Source of the DNA: Allodiplogaster sudhausi
Lineage: Eukaryota; Nematoda; Chromadorea; Rhabditida; Diplogasteridae
DNA: 64,000 nucleotides
Assembly (NCBI GenBank): GCA_945643635.1
Contig: CALZFC010000026.1
Location: 4,728,501 to 4,792,500, forward strand
Direction: 5' to 3'
The notes below the pieces were generated by a model. The model saw only the letters and a program-made list of their open reading frames with translations. It made no database searches and was not told where the DNA came from. Every line of letters starts with the position of its first letter. Position 1 is the first letter of the stretch. Positions 1 to 12,759 of this stretch are shown one piece after another. A program made the position numbers and the translations under genes.

Positions 1-132
1 AGCCCTTTCATCCTCTCGCCAAGCCTCCCTCCTTCCTCCCAAACATATCTGCTTTGCAACTTCTCCTTGAGCGAGTGCTGTGATGTCCAGCCATTCCATT
101 CTCTTTCGTCTACTCCTTCGCTTCTTTCGATG

Positions 133-171
<39 letters not shown>

Positions 172-1911
172 GCTTCTCTCAGCTCTTCTCCAGCCTCATT
201 TGCAGGGCAGCGGCTACTTTAGTCGTCCTTCAACTGGCGACCACGGAGGAAAGAAGCCCTCAGGGTTGCTGTCCGTAGTGCAAGGAGAGAGAGAGAGGAC
301 GGCAGAGGAAAGAACACAGAGTTGCGAGAGGGGCTCGTGAGAGGCGCGAGAGAGAGCGAGAGCGAGAGAGAGAGAGAGAGCATCCCTCTCTCCTCGTTTC
401 TGGTCAGTAGTTCTCTGGCGCGAGAGAGTGTGGCGAGAGTGACCGGCGAAGAAATGGATGGAGGCGGCGGCCGCTCTCTGCTCTCCTGGCATTTCTCCCC
501 CCGGCCAGCCGATTGAGCATGTTTGTGTCTACGAGAGTGAAAATGGAGAAGAGACAAGAGAGAAAGAGAGAGAGAGAGAGGAGAGAAAGGAGAGGGAGGG
601 AAAGAAAGAGACCACGACTGGCGGCATGTCCGCGGGAGTGGCGCAAGCGGCCATTCTCCCTTCTCTCTTTTATACGTTCTCTCTTCTCTCCCTACACTAC
701 TGCACTCTCGAATGGGCCGAGTCTTCTTCGTACGCCAAAATACGGCCTGAAAAGCAGAGGCAATCGAGCATTCCCTCGTTCTCTGCCTTCCACTTCCTTT
801 CTATCTCTCACTTCCTCTCTGACTCTGACTCGCTCTCTACTTCACACCGTCTCTCTCTCTGACTATCATTCCCTCTCGTTCTATTTCTATCTCAGCATCT
901 TTTTTCTGTCTTTGACCAGTGTGAGGTCTGCGTCTTCGAATTCTCTTGCCCTCGTCCACTGCAGCACGCCTTCCTCCCGAAGGCATCGACTACTGAATGC
1001 AGCCTGCGTGGTCAGAGAGGAAAGGGGAGGGGCTGATGGGGACATGGTGAGTGCACTACTACTACATGAGAAGGACGACAAAAAAGAGATGCAGAGAGAG
1101 AGAGAGAGAAAGAGAGAGAAAGAGAAAGAAGGCTGCTCGGTGGGTTGCTGGCAGCATCAGAAGGGAGAAACAGCTCCAGCCGTTTCTAACTACAGCCCGT
1201 GCAGATGCCGGGAGTTAGGAGTGCATTCATCGGGCGACAGCATTTCTCCAACTCCCGTCCCTTCTTTTATACTCTTCTTTTCTCTTTCTCTGTTTCTCTC
1301 TTTTCCTAACTCTCTCTCTCTCTCTCTGAGACAAATACCCCGCGGTCAGCTGGTGAAGTAAGTCTGTGACAGCCTCGCCCGCCATCCTCTCGCCTTCTCT
1401 ATTCACTCCTTCTGAGTACACGCCGCGTCCTTCCTCACAAACATCTCGCGATATCTCCTCTCACTCCTTGCCTACACGCTGATTAGTCATAATCTTTCGC
1501 ATAGCAAGTAGGTTTCGCTACATTTAAACTGCTCATTGCAGCTACAGTATGTTTCCTTACGAAAAAAAACAGACTTATTTTTTCCAGTATGTACATTTCT
1601 GCATTTCTCACACTTGTCTTGAACAAAACAGAATTGTTTGCCTTGTTTAATTTAAATTTACATTCCTGCGGATTAGAAGAAGTTGAGAATCAGTAAAGCC
1701 TTCCTTCCGGAAATGGCTCCGAATAGCCAGCTGAAAGGGCTTTGGTTTTCCCATGATTGGAGGGGCGTGAATGCATAATCTGCTCTTGGTCTGGCATGGT
1801 CAGTTGCCGAGGGCTCGAGGCCCGATCATGGCATACTTGGATGGACTAGTAAGCGAAGAAGAGATAGGCAGTGATAGAGTGAAAGAAGAAAAGAGAGGGA
1901 GAGAAAAAGAA

Positions 1912-1953
<42 letters not shown>

Positions 1954-4900
1954 TAAGGCAAGTAGAGAGTAAGGGGAGATAGAGGAGAGAGCGAACCGGT
2001 TCTGTTCATGTACCGCACACCGCATATGTATCATGTCCATTTCCATCCCCAGCACATCATACTTTCATCTGCCAGCAACATATTATACTGCACCGCCCTC
2101 CAACAATGGAAAAATGGTTCAACCATTTCGATGTCTACTTCTCTTCCAGTCTCCGCCTTAATCACTCTCTCTCTCCTTTGTCCTCTTCCATCATATCGTA
2201 ATCACGTAACTATCACATTACTTCTCTTTCTCTTCCTGCTAATCTGAACAACGGATTGAATAACTACATTTTCTCCCTTACTTTCTACCAAGGGATGTCG
2301 TATGTGTCAAAGGCGGATCAAACAGGCCTGCTTATTCCAGTTATGAAAAACAGCCCAGCTAAGTTAGTACGCTCAAACAAAATCGTGATATGAAACACTT
2401 TTAATCTAAAACACTTTTCAGTTTCGCTTGCCCACACTTTTTTTGCGGCGGAGAAGAAACGAGCAAAAGAGAAATAAACTCGTTTAGGGAGGAAGCACAA
2501 GAGTATAGTGGAATTCGTAGAGAGATGGGCGGTCTTGACAATGTCATAGTGAGAAGGAAGAAGAGAAAAAGAGAGGAGGAAGGAGAAGGAAGGGAAAGAG
2601 AAAGATAGAGAGAGAGAGAAAAAAAAAAGAAAACGACGAAATGAGTACTGTTCTTGTCGTACTTCTCGAGGTGTTCCACTCGCCAGAGTGGCTGCTGCGT
2701 GTTAGCACTTGATAGTCGGCGTCACAAAACGCACAGACTTCTTCTGTCAAGTTGTATAAAGGAAGGCAGGGAAAGAGCAAGAGATGCTTGAATGGTGCAG
2801 CCCATGAAACACGTGCTTCCATGCAAGAAAGACTCATGTTATCCAGCTTCGCGCTGCAGACAGTGAGATACATAAATTGGCAGTTCCACATGCTTTCCTG
2901 AAGACTGTGTGCGCCACTTGTTTTGACAGACGCCTTTATGCAGAATCTTTGGATTAGTAAACAGAGAGCTAATTTGAGATCTTATGGATGCTATGTCATA
3001 AATGAATGGACTCCTCCCTCAATCTCGGAGTCATCTTATGGTATATTTTGAAGTACTAGTATATTTTTAGGAGTATGAGTAGACTGAAATCTTTTGCTAT
3101 TCTCCTTGTCGTCTTCTCGAGATCTCACCTATTCAGCATATTAGTTGAGTGTCTATCACTCTACTTGCCTTTGAGTGGCAGAGCCCTCGGCAACTCCACG
3201 GCCTTCTAAGGATGGTCACTCAGTTTTCCCATCTCACGAGAGTCTCAGCCGGCATCCCTCTCTCTTCCTCCTTTTTCTGCCCTGGCTTGGCATGCCGCCT
3301 TCTCTCTTCTCCTCAATCGAGAGCGGCTTCTCTCACTCGCCGCTCTCCAATATCGGAAACTGCTGGCCAGTCCATTTGATACATGCGTACGCCCTACTCT
3401 CGTTTTCGCTTCTCTTCAACTCTCGCCCTCTCACCATCTCTTTCTCTCTCTTGCCATCTCTCTCTCTAACTCTCGCCCTCTCACCGTCTCCCTTTCTCTC
3501 ATTCTCTCTCTGCCTCCCCCACCACCCGCCTTTTCTCGTGATCTCTCATCCACGTTTCTTCCTGCTCCCCCGCCCCCAGCACACATACACTTTTTCTTCG
3601 TCTTCTTCTTGCCACACGCGCCGCGCCTACGATTTTCGGTCAACTTGCGGCTTTCTTCTGGCCGCAGTCCTCACGAAGATACTTTCATTCATTGTGAATG
3701 GCGCAGCTTTGATAACAGAGTCTCTCTCTGGCACGTGCGCACCTGACTGACATGAAGTTATCGTATAACCTGGGCTTTATATTTAGCTCTGCTCTTATGG
3801 TTAGCTACATATGTTTGCTGGTTATTTATAACGCGTTTTATGGCCATTTTGGGTGCAAAAACTCTTTTCACATTTCATCAGTAAATGGAAAAGTGTAAAG
3901 TAGAGCGGATTGTCAAAAAACATGTGGGAAACATTTTCATCTTATTTATTTAAACAAATTGTTAAAATTTGAGAAAGAGGTGCAAAGCAAAGTTGGAGAG
4001 TTGAAGTGTCGCAGCCTGCCGCATCAGTGCGAGAGTGTTCAGTCAAGTCACCAGCGAGTGGGAGAGCTTGAGAGGCGCTGGGAATGGGAGGAGCGCCTCC
4101 GGTGACAGCGGCGGAATCCTTGCGGTATGAATGAAGGTGGTGTACGAATGAATGCGACTGTCCCCTCCTCGCTGCCTTACTCATCCCGACGTTCCGCATA
4201 CCTCAGGTTGCCGCTTACGCTTCCTACAGTGGAATTTGCGTATAAAAGGCGAGAAAGTGGTTTCAGTAGTGTCCTTGTCGCTTCTTCAGCTCCCCAGACC
4301 CCTGAATCTCGAAACTGTTCCATTGTGGGTCGGGTTAGAGAACAGTCCTCGCTGGCGCCGCGTCTCCAGACTGCTGACTCGGCACTCTCCGGCTGGCAAC
4401 ATGACCGGGTCTTGTAATGCCCGATTCGCTGTGATAACTGATAACTGGCCGCTGCTGATAAGGAATGCCACGGCAGGCTCATCCCTCCCGTTCAAGTGTT
4501 CCTCATCATTCCAATGTCTGCGGCTTGGCAGGTTTCACAGAGACGGAACTTCCGACGGGAAGCCGTTCTCTTCTGGAATGAACGCAAGTCGCATGTCTAG
4601 ATTTATAGACTATTTTATCCGCTTTACTACAACAACAAAAAAGCCTTCATTACGAAACACGTAGGAGATTTCGAGAGGCCAATTACTGTGCTGACGCAAA
4701 GAAAAGATGGCAGCTCGAATGCTCAGTCTCCTTCTACGCAATGGATTGTCTTGCTTTCGAAGGATGTTTGAAACGCATTTACAGTCAGTGTAATGCAAGC
4801 AGTAGTGGCAGTCTGTAGCTGTTCGGCATGATAAAGTAGGCCTAATGTGATAAGGAAAGTGAGAGATCAAGAGGATAGATCAGGCAAGATCTGTCAGGTC

Positions 4901-5932
4901 GGCTGAAAGGAATAAAGTGGTGAGAATGTAGTAACAGGCACTTCTCCGTATGCTTATTTAAGCGCGAGATCATTGTCAATGATCATAATTGTATATCTTT
5001 TATGATATATGTACTTGCGAAGTTCAAAGATGATTTGCCGTTATTCATATATCGCTCTCATTCCCTCTCCCTTCCAGACACACTTTTCATGCCCTTCGAA
5101 GGAGTCCCTTTCATAATTTCCTTTCTGAAGAGAAGCGCCATCTGCCTCCCCCCACCCTCTCCACAGGCCCACCCAGATTCTTCGGACGTTCCATTTATTT
5201 ATTTTTTGTTCATGCCAGAGTACGTCTTCACTTACTCGAGGAATCCTATCGCAAACTCGTCCATACGACACGTCTTGCAGTCTCTCAGTTTATCTCCATC
5301 GTTAGTGTTCTAGCACAATAATTTGGCTACTAGCGAGAGCCAACTGATCGGTTCCTCTTCTTCGAAAAAAGCTCTCGCTGTCTGGACTCTCTCTCTCGTA
5401 TTGCCTTCTCTCCAAGAACACGAGACAAGCGGTTATGTGTTCCTAGTCGTTTAGTCAATGCTTTATATGATGTTCTCTCTCATGTGCTGCCCTCTCCTCT
5501 CGCTGTCTCTTTTCTACGTAATCCGCTCTCGTTCTTATTGCAAACACTGCAACGGCCAGCCGGGCTCTTTGTCGCTTTTTCAATATTTCCCCATAACAAT
5601 TTCCGAAACTATCCTGAACATAGTGCATACGTTGTGAATGTGTACATTTTTGCTCAAATCATTTAAGCAATTTAGTGTCTCAATCAACTCTTTTTACAGC
5701 ACATTAATCTTTCCCTTAGAACTTCTGCTTCCACTCGTCCTACAGTACTGGATGATATGGAAGCCGTGTTCATCATATGAGATTATCCTTGCAACACGGA
5801 AGAGATTCTATTTCTTGAAAATATGCGTGAGGAAACCTCGAGAGAACGGCGAACACTCTTCAGATATGAACGAGAGAGTGCGCGAAAGAGGGGCAGAGAG
5901 AGAGAGAGAGAGAGAGAGACGAAGTCTGACGC

Positions 5933-5967
<35 letters not shown>

Positions 5968-6263
5968 TCGCGAGAAAGAGCGAGAGAGAGATGCCGCGCA
6001 ATCCTGAATCAACCGCAAACAGAGAGGAAGGCGCTTGTTGAGTGCGGAAACGACGCGATGTGAGGAATTACTTGAAAAGAGAGAAAAAGAAGGAGAGAAA
6101 CGAGAGAGAAGAGGGAAGAGAGAAGAAAAAGCGATCATGGCATAGAGAGAAGTCCTTCTTAATCTCCCTGCTGGTATAAAGTTGTCTCTTCACAATGCTC
6201 TCCTCTCTCGTTCATTCATTCTCTCTCTCCTCTCTCTCTCTCTTCTCTCTCGTCTCTCTCTCT

Positions 6264-6295
<32 letters not shown>

Positions 6296-7579
6296 ACGTT
6301 TCCCTTTTCCTCTCACTTACTTTTGCTTCACCATTCGCAACAACAGAGCACACGCGAACAACGTGTGTGTGCACACGTGAGAGAGGAAAAAACATCAACC
6401 TGCTAGGCGACGAGTGAGCGAGAGAATGAGAGAGAGCGAGAGAGAGAGAGAGAGAAAATAGTCGACAGGGAGCGCGCGGGTGGCAGGGAAGAAGACTGAA
6501 GGTGCTGCTGGTCTGGTCTGGATGGGGTGGGCTGGGCTGGTTGTGGCTGCTTGGACAAACTCTGCCAAACAGCATCTGCCAGAATGTCGCATGTGCCAAG
6601 TTGCAACAATTTCCACTCTCTCAACAGGCCGGGCCGCGCCCTTCTCACTCGCCCGTGCTGTCGCTTCCTTTCTTTCTACTCCCGTGCAATTCAGCTCACG
6701 ATCCATTAACCTTGTGGCTCTCACTTCTCAGGAGATATCTCTACGTGAATTAGTTGCGATACACTCCTTTACTTTCCACAGCCCGCAACGCCTTTAATCT
6801 CTGGACACTTCTTACTTTTTATAGCTTTCGAAGCAATATCATGTTGCCGTTGCGGCAAATCTTCCTTAGTATGGCTTTGGGCAATCCATAAAAATCACAC
6901 GCTAATTTTTGTAATTTGGATACTCTTTTAATCTCCACTTTTGATTCTGACCTTGGCATCTTCCAGTTGGTCTCCTCCTCTTTTCATTTCCCGTTTTAGC
7001 CTTGAGGGTGTGAGGGGGGGTATCTTGATATCCAACTTATTCTCGCAGTCCCCGCTCTGTCTTCGTGAGGCATCGCAGCGTAAGCCTCATTTCCGGTGGA
7101 CACGGTCGATGTGCCGGGATGTAGTGGAAGAGCCGTCGAGATGTTGATAGATAGGGGAAGGGCCAGGAGGTGCTATCACAAAACTGATGAGGGAATCGCT
7201 CCTTTCTTTGGGTACAAATATTTTTTGTGTGAATTAATTAAATTTTTTATAACTTATCTACCTCAAGAGAAGAAAACAACTAGAAACAATGGTGAGAAAG
7301 AGACCTCTCGGGAAGTTGACAGTGCGACAAAATTTCCTCAACAACAACAAAAACTGTGACATAAAGCACAAGTAGGCATAGAGAGCGAGCTAGAAAGAAA
7401 ACAGTTAAGGAAGAAAAAAAAAGAAACTGTAACTTCAACTACCTTGTTCGCTACTTGTGCGTTATGAAAGAGTGCTGTTGCTTTCTTTTCGTCTCACTCT
7501 CCCACTCACCCGCGCGCTCTCTTGCACGAGAGCTGAATACTGTAGCCATCTCCTTTTCTCCTTCTGGCCCTTTTGAGAG

Positions 7580-7625
<46 letters not shown>

Positions 7626-8549
7626 TATGTATACGCGGTCATATCAGCTTGAAATATAACGTCCAAAGGAGCAGATACAGCACCTGCCTGGAATGGTGGG
7701 AGTTGTAGGAAGCACATGCACACTCCGCTCCCTCGCCATCTTAGTCTCTTTTCCAATTCGCAAAGGTTTAGCCAATCTGTCATACCTTGCACATGACATT
7801 TGCAAATTCATGCGACGTTTTACTGAAGCCCAATTGAACGTGCCCAGTGAATGATTTACGACACAAGTTGTGCTGTTCTGCTAATATTCCTTTGTAGATA
7901 ATGGTTACAATGTCTTAGAGTGTAATTCTGTGCACGCTACACAATTAGCGCTACTTCCGGCATCAACAACATTTACTGATCCTTTTGAGCGTAGCCAGCA
8001 GCGTTTTCTGTGGTTGCATAACAAGAGATTGTCCTTATCGGCTTGTAATCGTGGTTTCACCAGCAGTGTATACATCATGACTAGTTCTGCTCCGCTCACC
8101 ACTCTTGTTTACGAGATCGTGCCGTAATGTTTCTTTCTCTCTGAGTGAGAGATGCCGTGAGGGAGAGATGTAGTGTGCATCATAGAAAGAGAGAGAGAGA
8201 GGGGGAGGGAGAGAGAGAGAGGGAGAGAGAGACATAGAGTCCGTGTAGACTAGATGGAAAGGGACACAGAGAGCACATTCATAAGCAGATACACTCTGTT
8301 TCCTCTGACAAACCGTTTTTTTAAAAATAAAAATTAAAGTACGTGATACATGGATTCAATGGACTGCTTTTCTTCTTTGTCGTGCAAAGAATATGTTGTT
8401 TGCAACTAACACAACAGTTAAGGCTTGCAGCAAAGGGCTCAGGAAAGCAATTTCTATTTCCTGCATGAGGTGAAGATGATCTGTCTCTCCATTGCAAAAA
8501 CGCAATGGCGGATGTTTGTCAGGTCCTTCCTTCACCTTTTCCCTCCGTC

Positions 8550-8589
<40 letters not shown>

Positions 8590-10047
8590 TCTCTCAATCC
8601 CCCCTCTCTCTCTCCACCTCCTCCTGTCCGAGAAGCAGCTCCTGGGGTTGCTGTCCGTGCGGGACAAGAGCTGGCATGATCCATCGTGCCAAAAGACGTC
8701 CCCTCTTTGCTCCCTAATCACGGATTGTGTAACAATAGCCACTGCGGATCAGTTAGAGAAGAGTAAATGTGTGAGGAAGGACTTCGACCGCTTCACTTTT
8801 TTATGTGTCATTCCCGCCTCTCCCTCTTATTCCTTGTAACTCGCTCTCACTCTCACTCTCACTCTCTCTCTCTTTCTTACTCTGTCTTCCTTTTCCCTAA
8901 TCTCTGTCTCTCACCATCCGATCACTCATCTCTCCACCCTCGCCCTCTCCCCCCCTCTCTCCTGTCCTCTGGCCAGCCTCGGTCTGCTCTCCTCACGGTG
9001 GAGGCTGTCCTGGCCATGGGCTCCTCCGTCGAATCTGGTTTGCAGCCGACCAGCCGTTTCTCCTCCAACCTCAGCCGCCTCTGCCGCCGGCTCCTCTAGC
9101 CGTGTGGCGCATGAAGCCACCGTAAAACAGAGAGTGGCAGAGAGAGGGAGAAAGAGATAGAGAGAGGAATGGAAGGATAAAAAGAAGAACAGAGAGAGAG
9201 AGAGACAAAAGGGGAATGGAGTTAGAGTGGGAAGAGATGCAGGACGAAGACTAGAGTGCTCTGCTTCAACTTTCTCTATCCTCTTTATCCTTCTGCCAGT
9301 CGTTTCCCTGTGTACGAAACGTAGTGACTAGATGGTGAGGAAGGAGAGCCAGCTTCGTCAAGCGCAGTTCTCTCTTTCTCTCCCTTCTCTCTCTCTCCTC
9401 TCCTATCTCTTCCTATGCCTGCAACTCGTCGCTCTCGTACTGTTTCGCCTGAAACTGTTGGCAGGGCTGGCTGCAGTGAGTGGAGCGAGTGGCCCGAGTG
9501 GTGTTTGTGTGGGGCGCCATCTTTCTGGCTGCTTCAGAACACGCCGCTGGTGTTTGCGATGTCATCCTGAGTGTGGAAGATGATGATGCTGTCCATGGCT
9601 ATCTTCCCTTTCTCTGCTTCCTCCTTCCCACTTCTATATTCAGACGCGCATCATCAACTAGTCTCTGCCCTCCTCCCTCTTGGCATACTCACGTCAACTT
9701 TTTTCCAGCTGGTCTTGTTTCCCCATAACATGCCATCAGCATTGCCGGCTGTCTACAGCAAAAGAACTGTCCATAAAATGGAAGAGTGCTTTTCTGAGAG
9801 GAGAAATTGTGAATGGCAATACCCTACCGTATCCTCTCCTCTGATTGGCAATGTTTTCCTTACAATGTAAACTATTTGTTGTCTCATTCCATTCTACAAT
9901 TCGTTGTCTCGTATGTGTTTTCTAATCAAATGACCGTGTTGGCAAGGAAGCGACATGGGCGGAAGCTGAAAAATAGGGCGGACAAAAGCAGCCAGGAAAC
10001 ATCGCCTCGGGAACGCGCCCGGGGCGGTCGTCGTTCCTCTCTCTCTT

Positions 10048-10078
<31 letters not shown>

Positions 10079-11097
10079 TCTGTCTCTCTCCTTCTTCCCC
10101 TCGTTCTTTCTCTCTTATTCTCTCTCCCATTTTTCTCTCCCACCACCTACCTTCCTTCTAGTTCGTTGTGAATGCCTCGTTTCCTCATTCTGTTCTCGTA
10201 AAGGCCAGAAGCCAGTACATTCTTCGTGTGTGTAAGCTGTCTTTCTCTCAACCCTCAGGCATTCGTCCGGAAAGAGTGCCCGAGGGTGTTCCTCTCCATT
10301 GGAGGGAACAGCTACTCCTCCCCCCTCCCCCCCCCCCCGTTCCTCCATCGGTCACTGACAACCGCAAAAGATTGTTCATCTACTATTCCTTGCCATAAAA
10401 TGCGGACGAGTGCAACACACTCTCACACTCTCTTTTTCTCTGCTTCTCTCTCGCTCTCACAAACTCTCGACTATCGTAACTAAGCAGGAAGAATGCTCTG
10501 GAAAGACGGCTCTTCCACTCTACTCCAGAGTCTCAGCAAGCCATTCCTCTCTGTCTTCTTGTTATGTTGCGTTCTTTGGATATGGGATCTCTCGCTGGTT
10601 ACAATTTCCTTGTCTTCTTCTTGAAAGAGAAGAGAAGAGTCGATGAACGGGCATGTCACAGAGTACGAGGCAGAGCACGAGATTCGCTCCATTTCCGTAC
10701 ATCCATCGTTGTCGTTTCGACGAAGATGGAGGGAGAGAAATGAGCAGGGCCTCTTTCTCTCTGTCTCTCTCTCTCTCTGTCTCTCTCTCTTTCTTTCTCT
10801 CTCTCTCTCTCAAGATCTCTATTCTCCCCAGCCATTTGCTGCTAGGCAGCGTTCCGCACTCTCGCCATTTTTCTAGGCTGTCTTTGCTATTCTTCTTCAG
10901 CCTCCTGTCCTCATCAGCTGTATGATGCTCTTCCTTCTGTTCCACCCGAGAGTGGTGCACAAAGACACTGCAACACACACTGCTACACTTGGTGTGTGGC
11001 CCCGCCATGTTCTGCCTGGTGGTACGCCGTCCATCTATCTCCCTCCTCTCTGTTGTGTCTGCGCACTCCATCTGTGACTCACTCTGTCGCCATCTCC

Positions 11098-11145
<48 letters not shown>

Positions 11146-11775
11146 CGGCCTCTCAGTGTGCGCGTGGCCTTCGCGGCAATTCTGTTGTCCGTCACATGCC
11201 CTGAGGGTGAGCGAACATCGTTGAAGAAGGAAGGCAGTCTGGCCTGAGCGGTTGGTCGTGAGCGGCCCAGCGGAAGAGTGAAGAGAAAGAGAGAAGAGAA
11301 AGAGAGAGAGAGAGAGAGTGAGATAGAAGGAAGAAGAGACAAACAGAAACTGGGAGATAGCGGGTAAATTAGAGATGGAAGCATGCCAGAGAAGCAAAGG
11401 ATGCAAAGAGAAAATGGAGCGGACGCTCTCTCTCTTCTCTCTCCATCTCCCTCTCTCGTTTTTCTCCTCTTGAGAGGGCAAGCCAGAGGCGTTCTGGCCA
11501 GCCGCTTCGGCCTGTGGGACGCCCCTTTTTCCCAACGTACTCCCGCTTCAGCCGCCCTTCCGTAGTTTCGTGTCATTGAAAGCGGTAGCTTTCTCGTGTT
11601 CTCTCTCTCTCTGTCTGTCTCTCTCTTCCTGCTTCTCTCTCTCTCAGTCTCTTCTCTCACCACATTCCTTCTCGTAGCTGCGAACAGCAGCAACCAGCCG
11701 GTCACGTCTCTGTTGACACGATCTTCGTCCTCATTCCACCGAGACTCGCGACTATCTTGTCTCTCTCCCTCTCGT

Positions 11776-11808
<33 letters not shown>

Positions 11809-12759
11809 GTCGGTGATGCAACAGTCTCATTCTCTTGTGATCTGTCTCTCTTGGCATAGTGCCAGGCAGAAGAAAGAGAAGAAGCACATCCTCGACTACT
11901 TCGTTTGCGCTTTTCATGTCGACGTGAGTTGCTAATCGTAAGAGTGATGGCGTCTCTCTCTCTCTTTCTCTTTCTTTCTTTCTCTCTTTCTCTCTCTCGC
12001 TCTCATCCCTCCTCTCTGGCACTGTTCCTCTTACATTCCCGATCAACCTGAGTCGTCTAGCTGAGACTGAACGCCCTCTCATTGGCTGCTGGGACGATTG
12101 CATTCTCACTCACGGTTGAGGGTGTCAGTAGTGGTCAGACTACATCATCGGTGGTGTACTTATTCACTGTCTGCTAAACTAAAGCTGTTCCTTCCTCTGC
12201 TTCTTTTCTTCTCTGTCCTCTCTCGACATCGCTAGCTCTTCGCCTGTTCCCTCTCTTCTCTTTTCGAACTCCATATTTTTGTTCAGTCGCTCTCCCAATC
12301 TATTCATGCTTCCACCGCCTCCACCAATCGCTCTCCGGTCGCTTTTCGTGAGGTGGAATAGCCGTCCCTTTTTCATCCGGCTTTTACTGCACATTGCGAC
12401 ACCTATCCATTGGAAATTCTGTCCGAATTATAATTGTCTTAATGATGTTTTTGCAACAATGAAGACACAAGATGGCTACTGTCGCGTAAGTGAGCCCTCG
12501 TATGTAATGTATGCAGAAGAGTGGCTAGCCACTCTCTCTCTCTCTCCCTTTCTCTCTCTCTCCCTCTCTCTGCCATCTTGAATGTCATGTTCTCTCTTTC
12601 CTTCACTGTCCGCCTATTCATCGTGTATTTCCGAGGCCTGTCGTGATAAGAGCTGCACGTGACTGATTGCGCGTATCGGTGTCCTTTCTGCCATTGGCAT
12701 TCGCGCCTCTTCCAGCTCCGCCTCAGTCGCCATCCCCGCCTGGTCAGGCAGCCGCTGCG
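1..12759. other. Microsatellite-rich region without a supported gene
   Basis: About 12.7 kb dominated by (CT)n and (GA)n tracts, for example CT at 133-172, GA at 345-380, GA at 7575-7624 and CT at 11098-11142, mixed with unique sequence. Open frames here (up to 282 residues at 513-1361) are made of Ser/Leu or Arg/Glu dipeptide runs encoded by the repeats, and have no domain or splice context. A GC-rich patch at about 8980-9120 has a possible acceptor before it and GTAAAA after it, but its reading phase does not join the first exon I can place downstream. The stretch may hold 5' exons, promoters or a giant first intron of the lin-14-like gene; I cannot show this. Confidence 0.6.

Noticed and set aside
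513..1361. A 282-residue open frame on the plus strand
   Set aside because: Much of it is Ser/Leu/Arg/Glu runs encoded by GA/CT repeats. There is no domain and no splice or codon-use support. Many similar frames across the window were rejected for the same reason.
3706..3720. Short identity (gctttgataacaga) shared with the ionotropic-receptor-like TM1 exon near 27515
   Set aside because: Only 14 bases match and the flanks differ, so chance is the simplest reading.
8980..9120. GC-rich patch with acceptor-like tttgcag and donor-like gtaaaa as a 5' exon of the lin-14-like gene
   Set aside because: The only frame open to the donor ends in phase 0 and the next usable exon needs phase 1, so no consistent join was found.
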